From the NCBI RefSeq assembly GCF_000607165.1, contig NZ_JFZG01000024.1:434001-498000 (forward strand): 64,000 bases of DNA, written 5' to 3'. Below, in pieces: positions 52,813 through 61,395 of this stretch. Position 1 is the first letter of the stretch. Every line of letters begins with the position of its first letter. The stretch comes from Ralstonia pickettii (GTDB taxonomy: Bacteria > Pseudomonadota > Gammaproteobacteria > Burkholderiales > Burkholderiaceae). The notes beneath the pieces were generated by a model. That model had not been told where the DNA came from, searched no databases, and worked only from the letters and a program-made list of their open reading frames with translations. Position numbers and translations under genes: made by a program.

Positions 52813-53759
52813 TGAGCACGACGGCAACCAAGCCGGTCTTGCTCGTCACGGCGGCTGATCTGGCACCCCAGGCGTTGGACATGCTGGGCGATTTCGAAGT
52901 CGTGTTTGCCGGCAAGCAGCCCACCGAAGACGACATCGTTGCCTTGTGCGCGCGGTACAAGCCGGTGGCAATCATCGTGCGCTATGGCAAGGTCAACGCC
53001 CGCATCATGGACGCGGCCGGCAACCTGCAGGTGATTTCCAAGCACGGCAGCGGCATCGATGTCATCGATCAGGACGCCGCTGCGGCGCGTGGCATTGCGG
53101 TGCGTGCCGCGGCGGGTGCCAACGCCGCCGCCGTGGCCGAGCATGCGTGGGCGCTGATCCTGGCGTGTGCAAAGTCCGTCCCGCAGCTCGACGCGCGCAT
53201 GCGCGCCGGACACTGGGACAAGGCGACGCACAAGTCGATCGAACTGGACGGCCGCACGCTCGGCCTGGTCGGCCTGGGAGCGATCGGCCGCCGGGCGGCT
53301 GCCATCGGGCTGGCGTTCGGTATGAATGTTCTCGCCTTCGATCCGTACGCCAAGGAGGCGCCGGCCGGCGTGAAGCTGACGAGCCTTGGTGAGTTGTACG
53401 TGCAGTCCGACGTGGTCTCGCTGCACTGCCCGTTGACCCCGGAGAACCGCAAGATGCTGAACCGCGACGCGTTCGACTGCTTCAAGCCCGGTGCGATTCT
53501 GGTCAACACGGCGCGTGGCGGCTTGATCGACGAACCGGCGCTGGTGGAAGCGCTGGCCAGTGGCCGGCTCCGTGCGGCCGGGCTCGATAGCTTCGACGTG
53601 GAGCCGATGACCACGCCACACCCGTTCCAGGGCGTTGCGAACATCATCCTGTCGCCGCATATCGGCGGCGTGAGCGATGCGGCCTACGTGAACATGGGCA
53701 AGGGCGCGGCGGCCAATGTGCTCGCGGTGATCGAGGAACGCTCGCGCACGGCGGCGTGA
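52812..53759 (+). CDS. D-2-hydroxyacid dehydrogenase
   Basis: A 315-residue NAD-dependent dehydrogenase. The nucleotide-binding motif GLVGLGAIGRRAA (about 146-158) and the catalytic Arg/Glu/His region (NTARGGLIDEPAL, LSPHIGGVSD) are present. The family reduces or oxidises 2-oxo/2-hydroxy acids, including glyoxylate/hydroxypyruvate and phosphoglycerate. Starts on the last base of the RraA-like gene's stop and overlaps the next start, so it is tightly coupled. It may act on the oxo acid made by the aldolase. Confidence 0.88.
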   Translation: MSTTATKPVLLVTAADLAPQALDMLGDFEVVFAGKQPTEDDIVALCARYKPVAIIVRYGKVNARIMDAAGNLQVISKHGSGIDVIDQDAAAARGIAVRAAAGANAAAVAEHAWALILACAKSVPQLDARMRAGHWDKATHKSIELDGRTLGLVGLGAIGRRAAAIGLAFGMNVLAFDPYAKEAPAGVKLTSLGELYVQSDVVSLHCPLTPENRKMLNRDAFDCFKPGAILVNTARGGLIDEPALVEALASGRLRAAGLDSFDVEPMTTPHPFQGVANIILSPHIGGVSDAAYVNMGKGAAANVLAVIEERSRTAA

Positions 53760-54709
53760 TGTCCATGTTCCAGCTCTCGCCACCGGCGGTGCGTGAAGCT
53801 GAAGTCTTCACACGCATGCCAGCCAGGTTCCGCAAGCCCGATGTGCAGACGGAATGGGCGCGCGCCAATCGCGGCGGGCAAGCTACCGATTCCTTTCTCG
53901 AAGGGCCGGTGTGGAGCCCGGGCGGCCAAGGCTATCTGTACGTGACCGACATCCCGCATGGCCGCGTCTTCCGTATTTCGCCCGCAGGTGAGTGGGAGTT
54001 GGTGACCGAGTACGACGGCGAGCCCAACGGCATGAAGTTCGTCGACGATGCGCACCTGCTCATCACCGACTATCGCAACGGGCTGATGCTGCTCGACATC
54101 CAGCGCGGCGAAGTCACGCCCTATCTGGAGCGCCGCAACTCGGAACGCTTCAAGGGCGTGAATGATCTGACGTTCGATTCGCGCGGCAACCTGTACTTCA
54201 CTGATCAGGGGCAGACCGGGCTGCATGACCCGACCGGGCGCGTCTATCGCCTGTCGGTGGAGGGCAAGCTCGACATGCTGCTCGGCAATTGCCCCAGCCC
54301 GAACGGGCTTGTGCTGTCGCCCGACGAGAAGGTGCTGTACGTCGCCATGACGCGCGGCAACTGCGTATGGCGTGTGCCGTTGCAGGCGGATGGCTCGGTC
54401 AGCAAGGTCGGACAGTTCTTCACATCGCACGGCCCGAGCGGCCCCGATGGTTTGACGATCGATACGGCGGGGCGGCTGTTCGTGGCCAACCCCGGACTCG
54501 GCCGCGCATGGGTGCTCAACCACCGTGCCGAGCCCGAGGTGATTGTGACCAGCCCCGAAGGTGCATCGCTCACGAACTTGTGCTTCGGCGGCCCCGAAAT
54601 GAAGACGCTTTTCATGACCGAATCGGTGTCCGGCACGGTGCTCAAAACCGAGATGGACATCGCCGGCCCGCTGCCGCATCGGGCAAAACAGACAAAGCCC
54701 ACGCCCTAG
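53759..54709 (+). CDS. SMP-30/gluconolactonase-family lactonase
   Basis: A 316-residue six-bladed beta-propeller. Metal-site blocks: FLEGPVWSPGG (first Glu), EPNGMKFVDD, GVNDLTFDSRGNLYFTD (Asn, Asp) and GPDGLTIDTAGRLFVAN (Asp). These coordinate Ca or Zn in lactone hydrolases. TGATG overlap with the previous stop. In this operon it likely opens a lactone formed from the pathway sugar acid or ring-cleavage product. No signal peptide is seen. Confidence 0.85.
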   Translation: MSMFQLSPPAVREAEVFTRMPARFRKPDVQTEWARANRGGQATDSFLEGPVWSPGGQGYLYVTDIPHGRVFRISPAGEWELVTEYDGEPNGMKFVDDAHLLITDYRNGLMLLDIQRGEVTPYLERRNSERFKGVNDLTFDSRGNLYFTDQGQTGLHDPTGRVYRLSVEGKLDMLLGNCPSPNGLVLSPDEKVLYVAMTRGNCVWRVPLQADGSVSKVGQFFTSHGPSGPDGLTIDTAGRLFVANPGLGRAWVLNHRAEPEVIVTSPEGASLTNLCFGGPEMKTLFMTESVSGTVLKTEMDIAGPLPHRAKQTKPTP

Positions 54710-54765
54710 CTCATCGATACGCAACCCCTAGCGCTCATAGAAGCGCGATGGAGGAGACCCTGCAA

Positions 54766-56130
54766 ATGTCCCAGACCTTGAGTGCCACCACGCCACCGCA
54801 CGGCGCGGATGTGCGCGCCGCCACCACGCTGCCCGATGCCGACTACCACGCGAGCGAACGCACGCTGGCCAAGGCATTCCGCCGCATCCTGCCGTTCATC
54901 TTTGCCTGCTATGTGATCAGCTATCTCGATCGCACCAACGTAGGGTTTGCCGCGCTCACCATGAACAAGGACATTGGCCTGACGGCCGAGCAGTTCGGGT
55001 TCGGGGCGGGGCTGTTCTTCATCGGCTATTTCCTGTTCGAGATCCCCAGCAACCTCATCATGCAGAAGGTGGGCGCGCGCATCTGGATCGCGCGGATCAT
55101 GATCACGTGGGGCCTGTTCTCGATGGCCACGGCATTTGTGGTCGGGCCCAAAAGCTTTGCGGCAGCGCGCTTTCTGCTGGGTCTTGCCGAAGCGGGCTTC
55201 ACGCCAGGCATCTACCTGTACTTCACGCACTGGTTTCCGGGCAAATGGCGCGCCAAGGTGACGGCGGCATTCCTGGTGGGGATTCCGGTGGCGAACATGA
55301 TCGGCTCGCCGATATCGGGTGCGTTGCTGGAGCTCGGTGGCCTGCATGGGCTGCGCAGCTGGCAATGGCTGTTGCTGATCGAAGGGCTGCCGGCGGTGCT
55401 GCTTGGTATCGCGTGCCTGTTCGTTCTGGCAGACCGGCCGGAAAAGGCCACCTGGCTCAGCGACGATGAAAAGGCCGTGCTCGCGCGCCGCCTCGCCATG
55501 GAGCAACGCGACATCGCCAGCAAACACGGCACGACCCTGCGCGATGCAATGACCAACTGGCGTGTCTTCGTGCTGGCGTTCATCAACTTCTGCGGCATCG
55601 TCGGCTCCATCGGCGTGGGGCTCTGGATGCCGCAGATCATCAAGCAGTTTGGTGTCGAGCACGCGGTGGTCGGCTGGCTGACTGCCATTCCGTACGCGAT
55701 CGGGGCGGGGGTCATGCTGTGGTGGGCCCGCGTGGCGAACCGCGCGCAGAACCGCATCCCCTATGTGGCCGGTGCGCTGGTGGTTGCAGCGGTCGCGCTG
55801 GCGGCCAGCACCGCCGTTGATGTACCGGCACTCAAGCTGACGGCGCTGTGCCTGACGGTGAGCGGCATCCTGGCGTTCCAGGCTACGTACTGGGCGATTC
55901 CCTCCAGCTTCCTCACGGGCCGCGCGGCCGCGGGCGGCCTGGCGCTGATCGTTTCCGTGGGCAATCTTGGCGGCTTTGTCGGCCCGTCGATGATCGGTGC
56001 CATCAAGCAGTTCTCGCATGGCTTTACTGCGCCGCTGCTGGCGGTGTCGACCGTGCTGCTCATCGGTGCGTTGTCCATCGCTTGGCTGGGCGACCCCGGC
56101 GCCGATGCCGGTGAAGCCATAACCCGCTGA
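54766..56130 (+). CDS. MFS transporter, anion:cation symporter type (first of two)
   Basis: A 454-residue, 12-helix major facilitator carrier of the phthalate/tartrate/hexuronate (ACS) type. It shows YVISYLDRTNVGFAAL in helix 1, the GARIWIARIMITWGL block, and the RFLLGLAEAGFTPGIYLY motif. GGAGGAGA precedes the ATG at MSQTL. It follows the lactonase gene by 56 bp and should import an organic anion for this pathway. Confidence 0.88.
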   Translation: MSQTLSATTPPHGADVRAATTLPDADYHASERTLAKAFRRILPFIFACYVISYLDRTNVGFAALTMNKDIGLTAEQFGFGAGLFFIGYFLFEIPSNLIMQKVGARIWIARIMITWGLFSMATAFVVGPKSFAAARFLLGLAEAGFTPGIYLYFTHWFPGKWRAKVTAAFLVGIPVANMIGSPISGALLELGGLHGLRSWQWLLLIEGLPAVLLGIACLFVLADRPEKATWLSDDEKAVLARRLAMEQRDIASKHGTTLRDAMTNWRVFVLAFINFCGIVGSIGVGLWMPQIIKQFGVEHAVVGWLTAIPYAIGAGVMLWWARVANRAQNRIPYVAGALVVAAVALAASTAVDVPALKLTALCLTVSGILAFQATYWAIPSSFLTGRAAAGGLALIVSVGNLGGFVGPSMIGAIKQFSHGFTAPLLAVSTVLLIGALSIAWLGDPGADAGEAITR

Positions 56131-56206
56131 TCGAGCGATCGCAGTACCTTTCTTCCTAGACATTCAAACAGCGCCGCGCAGCACACGACGGCGCCAGGAG
56201 ACACAC

Positions 56207-57532
56207 ATGCAAGTGACGGGCAGTACCGGTGTCACCGAGATCGAGCAGCGGACCCTACGCAAGGTGGTCTGGCGGCTCGTGCCATTTCTCATGCTCTGCT
56301 ACCTGCTGGCCTTCATCGACCGCGGCAACGTAGGCATGGCCTCGCTGCAGATGAATCATGACCTCGGACTGTCAGCCCGTGTGTTCGGGTTTGGCAGCAG
56401 CCTGTTCTTTGTGTCGTACTTCTTCTTCGAGGTACCGAGCAACCTGGCGCTGCAACGCTACGGCGCGCGCATCTGGATTGCGCGGATCATGATCACGTGG
56501 GGGCTGATCTCTGCCGCGACGGCACTGGTGCAAGGCCCGGCATCGTTCTATGCGCTGCGCTTCCTGCTGGGTGCTGCGGAGGCCGGGTTCTTTCCCGGCG
56601 TGCTGCTGTATCTGTCGTACTGGATTCCGGCAACGCACCGCGCCCGCATTGTGGCGACGTTCATGGTGGCGATTCCGGCGGCAAGCTTCATCGGCTCGCC
56701 CATCTCGGCTGCGCTGCTGCAGATGGATGGGTTTGCCGGCCTGCGCGGCTGGCATTGGCTGTTCATCCTCGAAGGCATTCCGACGGTGCTGCTCGGCATC
56801 GCCTGCCTGCGCCTGCTGACCAATCGGCCAGAAGACGCGAAGTGGCTGTCGAGTGAGGAGCGCCAGTGGCTCACGAATACGTTGGCCGGTGAAGCGCGCG
56901 GGCCGAAGAAAGTTGCGCAGATGCCGCTGGCGAAGCTGTTCTGCAATCGCTATGTGCTGTGCCTCGCGCTGGTGGACGTGTGCGCTTCGGCCGCCGGCAG
57001 CACGCTGTCGGTGTGGCAGCCGCAGCTCCTCAAATCTTTCGGGTTGACCGTCATGCAGACGGGGCTGCTCAACTCGGTGCCGTATGCCGTGGCTTCGGTG
57101 CTGATGGTGTTCTGGGGACGCCGCTCGGATCGTCTGAAGGAGCGCCGCTGGCACACCGCCATTCCCATGCTGCTGATCGGCCTCGGCCTGTTTGGCACAT
57201 CGCTGAGCGGGTCTCTCGTGCCCACCATGGTGATGCTGTGCGGGGTGCTGGTGGGGGCCTATTCGTTCAAGGGACCTTTCTGGGCGCTGGCCTCCGGCAT
57301 GCTCTCGAACAGTGCGGCTGCTGCGGGGCTGGCCACCATCAACGCGATTGCCAACCTCATTGGCGGCGGCCTGATGGTGAACGTGTACGGCTGGGTCAAG
57401 CAGGCCACCGGCAGCTACGCGTTGGCGCTGATGCCGTTGGCGCTGCTGACGCTGGTGAGCGTGACGACGCTGCTGCTGTTGAGCCGCTCGACGCCGGAAG
57501 CGCCGGTACTGAACAAGACGGAGACCGCCTGA
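56207..57532 (+). CDS. MFS transporter, anion:cation symporter type (second of two)
   Basis: A 441-residue carrier clearly paralogous to the preceding one (AFIDRGNVGMASLQM, GARIWIARIMITWGL, RFLLGAAEAGFFPGVLLY). A CAGGAG site precedes the ATG. The 3' end is 2 bp from the amidohydrolase start. Two similar carriers in one operon may import two related substrates, or one may handle a product of the exported amidohydrolase. Confidence 0.88.
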   Translation: MQVTGSTGVTEIEQRTLRKVVWRLVPFLMLCYLLAFIDRGNVGMASLQMNHDLGLSARVFGFGSSLFFVSYFFFEVPSNLALQRYGARIWIARIMITWGLISAATALVQGPASFYALRFLLGAAEAGFFPGVLLYLSYWIPATHRARIVATFMVAIPAASFIGSPISAALLQMDGFAGLRGWHWLFILEGIPTVLLGIACLRLLTNRPEDAKWLSSEERQWLTNTLAGEARGPKKVAQMPLAKLFCNRYVLCLALVDVCASAAGSTLSVWQPQLLKSFGLTVMQTGLLNSVPYAVASVLMVFWGRRSDRLKERRWHTAIPMLLIGLGLFGTSLSGSLVPTMVMLCGVLVGAYSFKGPFWALASGMLSNSAAAAGLATINAIANLIGGGLMVNVYGWVKQATGSYALALMPLALLTLVSVTTLLLLSRSTPEAPVLNKTETA

Positions 57533-57534
57533 CG

Positions 57535-58467
57535 ATGCGCGCACTCAGCAGAAGGCAGTTCCTGCAGATGGCAGGTGCCGGTGCCGTGGCGGCGAGCGTT
57601 TCCGCGCTCACGGACGCGGAAGAGTTGTGGTCCAGCGGTAGCGACACGCCGACGTTCAAGCTGCCCGCCGGCACGGTGGATTGCCACATGCACATCTACG
57701 ATGACCGATTCCCCAGTGCCCCGGGCACCACGCTACGGCCGCCCAACGCGAGCATCGAGCAGTACCGCAAGGTACAGGCGCGCTCGGGCGCGCAGCGCAA
57801 TGTGGTCGTCACGCCGTCGACATACGGAACGGACAACCGCTGCACGTTGGATGCGCTGAAGCGTTTCGGGCCGAATGCGCGCGGTGTCGCGGTGATCGAT
57901 ATCTCCGTGACGGATGCCCAGCTTGCGGAGATGCACGCAGCAGGTGTGCGGGCCATCCGCTTCAATCTGAGCTATCCGGGCGCCACTACCGTCGAGATGC
58001 TGGCGCCGCTGGCGTCTCGCATCGGCGCACTTGGGTGGCATATCGAGCTTGTCGTGCAAGGCGCGAAGCTACCCGCGCTGGAGTCGCATCTGCTTGCGCT
58101 GCCATGTCCGCTCGTGATCGATCACATTGCGCATGTCCCGCAACCAGGCGGCATGCAGTCCGACGCCATGCGCACAGCGCAACGCCTGGTCGACAAGGGA
58201 AACACGTGGATCACGCTGTCCGGTCCGTACGTCGATACCAAGACCGGTGCACCGGCCTATGCCGACGTAGAGCCCGTTGCCAAGGCATTCATCAACATGG
58301 CGCCCGAGCGGATGCTCTGGGGCACTGACTGGCCGCATCCGACCGAGAAGGCGCACAAGCCCGACGATGCCGCGCTGCTCGACACGATTGCCGCGTGGAT
58401 CGGACGTGCGGATTGGCAACAGATGATCTTTGTCGCCAATCCGGTGAAGCTTTACGGCTTCGGTTGA
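57535..58467 (+). CDS. Tat-exported amidohydrolase (LigI-like metal-dependent lactonase/hydrolase)
   Basis: A 310-residue TIM-barrel amidohydrolase. The N-terminus SRRQFLQMAGAGAVAAS is a textbook Tat signal, so it should act in the periplasm after folding with metal. Metal-site blocks are TVDCHMHIYD near the start, the central PLVIDHIAH and the late LWGTDWPHP. The family contains 2-pyrone-4,6-dicarboxylate hydrolase (LigI) and other lactonases, which are normally cytosolic. It is the last gene of the IclR-linked operon. Substrate unknown. Confidence 0.83.
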   Translation: MRALSRRQFLQMAGAGAVAASVSALTDAEELWSSGSDTPTFKLPAGTVDCHMHIYDDRFPSAPGTTLRPPNASIEQYRKVQARSGAQRNVVVTPSTYGTDNRCTLDALKRFGPNARGVAVIDISVTDAQLAEMHAAGVRAIRFNLSYPGATTVEMLAPLASRIGALGWHIELVVQGAKLPALESHLLALPCPLVIDHIAHVPQPGGMQSDAMRTAQRLVDKGNTWITLSGPYVDTKTGAPAYADVEPVAKAFINMAPERMLWGTDWPHPTEKAHKPDDAALLDTIAAWIGRADWQQMIFVANPVKLYGFG

Positions 58468-58501
58468 CTGATCCCTGTTCGGCTCAGCAGCCTCCGTTCG
58501 G

Positions 58502-59917
58502 TCAAATCGCCCGGGCCGCCGTCACCGCACGCGGCTGGGCCAGCATGTCCGGTTGCAGAATCTCGTCCAGCGCCTCGCGGCTGAGGAGGCGCTTGTCCAG
58601 CACGAGCTGATACACGCTGGTGCCGCTGACGAGCGCCTCCTGCGCAATCGCTGTCGCATTCGCATATCCAATGTGCGGATTGAGCGCGGTGACGATGCCG
58701 ATCGAGTGTTCCACGTTGGCACGCAGGTGCGCTTCGTTGGCTGTAATGCCGTCGACGCACTTTTCTGCCAGCGTCAGGCACCCGTTGCGCAGGTGCGAGA
58801 CGCTCTTGAACAGGCTGTGCGCAATGATGGGCTCGAAGGCGTTGAGCTGAAGCTGCCCGGCCTCAGCGGCAAAGGTGACGGTCAGGTCATTGCCGATCAC
58901 CTCGAAGGCAATCTGATTGACGACTTCCGGAATCACCGGGTTCACCTTGCCGGGCATGATGCTCGACCCCGCTTGCATGGGCGGCAGGTTGATCTCGCCC
59001 AGCCCCGCGCGCGGGCCGCTGGAGAGCAGCCGCAGGTCGTTGCAGGTCTTCGACAGCTTGACCGCCGTCCGCTTGAGCACGCCCGAGAGCTGAACGAACG
59101 CGCCCACATCCTGCGTGGCCTCCACCAGGTTGTGCGACGTCACCAGCGGAATGCCCGTGATTCGTGCCAGATGCCGGCAGACCGCGGCCGCATAGTCCGG
59201 ATGCGTGTTGATGCCCGTGCCGATGGCCGTGGCGCCCAGGTTGATCTCGCGCATCAGTGCGGCGGCTTCGGTCAGGCGTTCCTGGTCTTCGCCCAGCATG
59301 ACGGCATAGGCGCTGAACTCCTGGCCGAGTGTCATCGGTACGGCGTCCTGGAGCTGCGTGCGGCCCATCTTGAGCACACCGCGGAATGCCTCGGCTTTGC
59401 GCTCGAACGCTTGCCGCAACACGCCCATGGCATCGATCAGGGCCAGGACGCCCTCGTGCGCGGCAATCCGCAGCGCGGTCGGGTAGACGTCGTTCGTGCT
59501 CTGGCTCAGGTTGACGTGTTCGTTCGGGTGCAGGTGCTGGTAGTCGCCGCGCGCGTGGCCAAGAGACTCCAGCGCCAGGTTGGCAATGACCTCGTTGGCG
59601 TTCATGTTGGTGGACGTGCCTGCGCCACCCTGGATGACATCGACGACGAAATGCGCGTGTGCTTCGCCCGCCCGCACACGCTCGCATGCGTGGACGATTG
59701 CGTTGGCATGCAGGCTGTCCAGCAGCCCCAGCTCATGGTTGGCCAGCGCTGCCGCAGCTTTCACGCTGGCCAGCGCGCAGAGCAATTGCGGATAGACAGA
59801 AATGGGAGTGCCGGTAATCGGAAAGTTCTCCAGCGCGCGCAGCGTGTGGACGCCGTAGTAGGCATCACTGGGGATTTCGCGGTCGCCGAGCAGGTCGTGT
59901 TCGATACGGTGGGTCAT
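58502..59917 (-). CDS. aspA: Aspartate ammonia-lyase
   Basis: A 471-residue fumarase/aspartase-superfamily enzyme converting L-aspartate to fumarate and ammonia. The catalytic loop G317-S-S-I-M-P-G-K-V-N-P327 and substrate blocks GGAGTSTNMNANEV and HPNEHVNLSQSTNDVYP identify it as AspA rather than class II fumarase. The start overlaps the stop of the upstream racemase gene (ATGA). Last gene of the dctA-racemase-aspA operon. Confidence 0.93.
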   Translation of the reverse strand: MTHRIEHDLLGDREIPSDAYYGVHTLRALENFPITGTPISVYPQLLCALASVKAAAALANHELGLLDSLHANAIVHACERVRAGEAHAHFVVDVIQGGAGTSTNMNANEVIANLALESLGHARGDYQHLHPNEHVNLSQSTNDVYPTALRIAAHEGVLALIDAMGVLRQAFERKAEAFRGVLKMGRTQLQDAVPMTLGQEFSAYAVMLGEDQERLTEAAALMREINLGATAIGTGINTHPDYAAAVCRHLARITGIPLVTSHNLVEATQDVGAFVQLSGVLKRTAVKLSKTCNDLRLLSSGPRAGLGEINLPPMQAGSSIMPGKVNPVIPEVVNQIAFEVIGNDLTVTFAAEAGQLQLNAFEPIIAHSLFKSVSHLRNGCLTLAEKCVDGITANEAHLRANVEHSIGIVTALNPHIGYANATAIAQEALVSGTSVYQLVLDKRLLSREALDEILQPDMLAQPRAVTAARAI

Positions 59918-61395
59918 GTCGTTTGTAATGAAGCGTTGGAATGCGATGGAGAAGGGTGGGCGAGGGCGCGCGCAACGCAGTGCTGCGCCAGAACATCGGT
60001 CGGGTCGATCAGCGTGACGAGCCGGCCTTGAGTTGTGTTGACGCTGGCGTGCGGCAGCAGCAGCGGCAGTTCCGTGCAGCCGAGAACCACCACTTCGACG
60101 CCGCGCGCTGCCAACTCGTCGATGGCGGCCATCAGATCGTCAACGCAGGCGCCTGCGGTGAAGCCCGCTTTCACGCCCTGCGGGCCATAGATGGCGTTCA
60201 TCACACGGGCTTGCCGCTCGGTGCTGGGTATCACTTGTTCAAGGCCCGCCGCCTCCAACGCCTTGCGGTACACACCGCTGGCCACGGTGCCAGAGGTCGC
60301 CAGCAGGCCGACCTTTCGCAAGGCCGGAAGCGTGCTGCGGATATGCTCGGCCGTCACGGTCAGCATGTTGACGATCGGGATGCCGAGATACGGCTGTACG
60401 CGCTCAACGTACGCATGTGCCGTGTTGCACGGAATGGCGATGATGTCGGCGTCGCCCGCCTCCAGCTTGCGGCACGTGGCGTACAGCGAGATGGTCGGGT
60501 CCGGCCCTTCACCGATGAGGTTTTCGGTGCGGTCGGGAATCTGCGGGTTTTGCTCGACCAGCAGCTTGATGTGGTCCTGATCGCGCGTGGCCGGCGTGTT
60601 GCGCACGATCTTCTGCATGAAGTCGACCGTAGCGGCGGGCCCCACGCCGCCCACCACACCCACCTTGAACAGCTTGCCGGGCGCATCGTGTTGCCCCGAC
60701 ACCACGTACTGCGCGTAGGCCAGGTTCGAATCGACGATGGGCACGCCAAGGGGCCCAAGCTCGCCGAGCACCAGGGCGATCTCGGTCAGCCCGGGCAGGA
60801 TCAGGTCGACACGCTGGTCAACAAGATCCGCGCAGGCGTCGCGCAACAGCCCGATGGGGCGCCCCCGCAGGTTGCCGCTCTTGATTCCGTCAGGGGCGTA
60901 CACCGCTTCGGTCACGCGATCGATGCCGTCAACGCGCGGGTGGACGACGTCGAACTCCGGCGCATTGAAGTAGTGCTCGAACAAACGCTTGCTGCGCGTG
61001 GTGTCCGAAGCGAGTACCCCGATGCGGCGCGCGGCCGGAAACTTGCGCCGCACGTGGCTACGCAGCCCCGCCATCATGTCGATGATCGGCAACGGCGAAT
61101 TGGCGGTCAGTTCGTCAATGAAGGTGTGGCTCAAAAAGCAGGGCAGCACCACCGCCCCGATGCCGCGCCGCTGGAAGTCGCGGATCAGGTCGAAGATGTA
61201 GAGCTTGCGCTCCGTGGTGGCTGCCGTCGTGTGGCCTGCCTGAGAAAACGGATGCTGCTCGAACACGATGTCGAGGTGCTCCGCATCGGTGCTGGCCGGG
61301 GTGGACTGGATCAGCTTGAAGAACACGTCTGCGCTGGCCAGCGCCCCCAGCCCACCGATCACGCCCAGCGAGCGACGCGCGTGCGGTGTTGTCAT
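59914..61395 (-). CDS. Double-domain aspartate/glutamate racemase-family protein
   Basis: A 493-residue tandem fusion; single racemases are about 230-250 aa. Domain 1 (about 8-235) begins LGVIGGLGALAS; domain 2 (about 243-475) begins VGVVGGVGPAAT. Racemases use two cysteines. Domain 2 has both: C323 in PCNTAH and C440 in LGCTELPLLL. Domain 1 keeps C86 (PCFLSH) but has L203 where the second Cys belongs (PGLTEIALVL), so it should be inactive or altered. Start and stop overlap dctA and aspA by 4 nt. It probably converts D-aspartate to L-aspartate for AspA. Confidence 0.88.
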   Translation of the reverse strand: MTTPHARRSLGVIGGLGALASADVFFKLIQSTPASTDAEHLDIVFEQHPFSQAGHTTAATTERKLYIFDLIRDFQRRGIGAVVLPCFLSHTFIDELTANSPLPIIDMMAGLRSHVRRKFPAARRIGVLASDTTRSKRLFEHYFNAPEFDVVHPRVDGIDRVTEAVYAPDGIKSGNLRGRPIGLLRDACADLVDQRVDLILPGLTEIALVLGELGPLGVPIVDSNLAYAQYVVSGQHDAPGKLFKVGVVGGVGPAATVDFMQKIVRNTPATRDQDHIKLLVEQNPQIPDRTENLIGEGPDPTISLYATCRKLEAGDADIIAIPCNTAHAYVERVQPYLGIPIVNMLTVTAEHIRSTLPALRKVGLLATSGTVASGVYRKALEAAGLEQVIPSTERQARVMNAIYGPQGVKAGFTAGACVDDLMAAIDELAARGVEVVVLGCTELPLLLPHASVNTTQGRLVTLIDPTDVLAQHCVARALAHPSPSHSNASLQTT

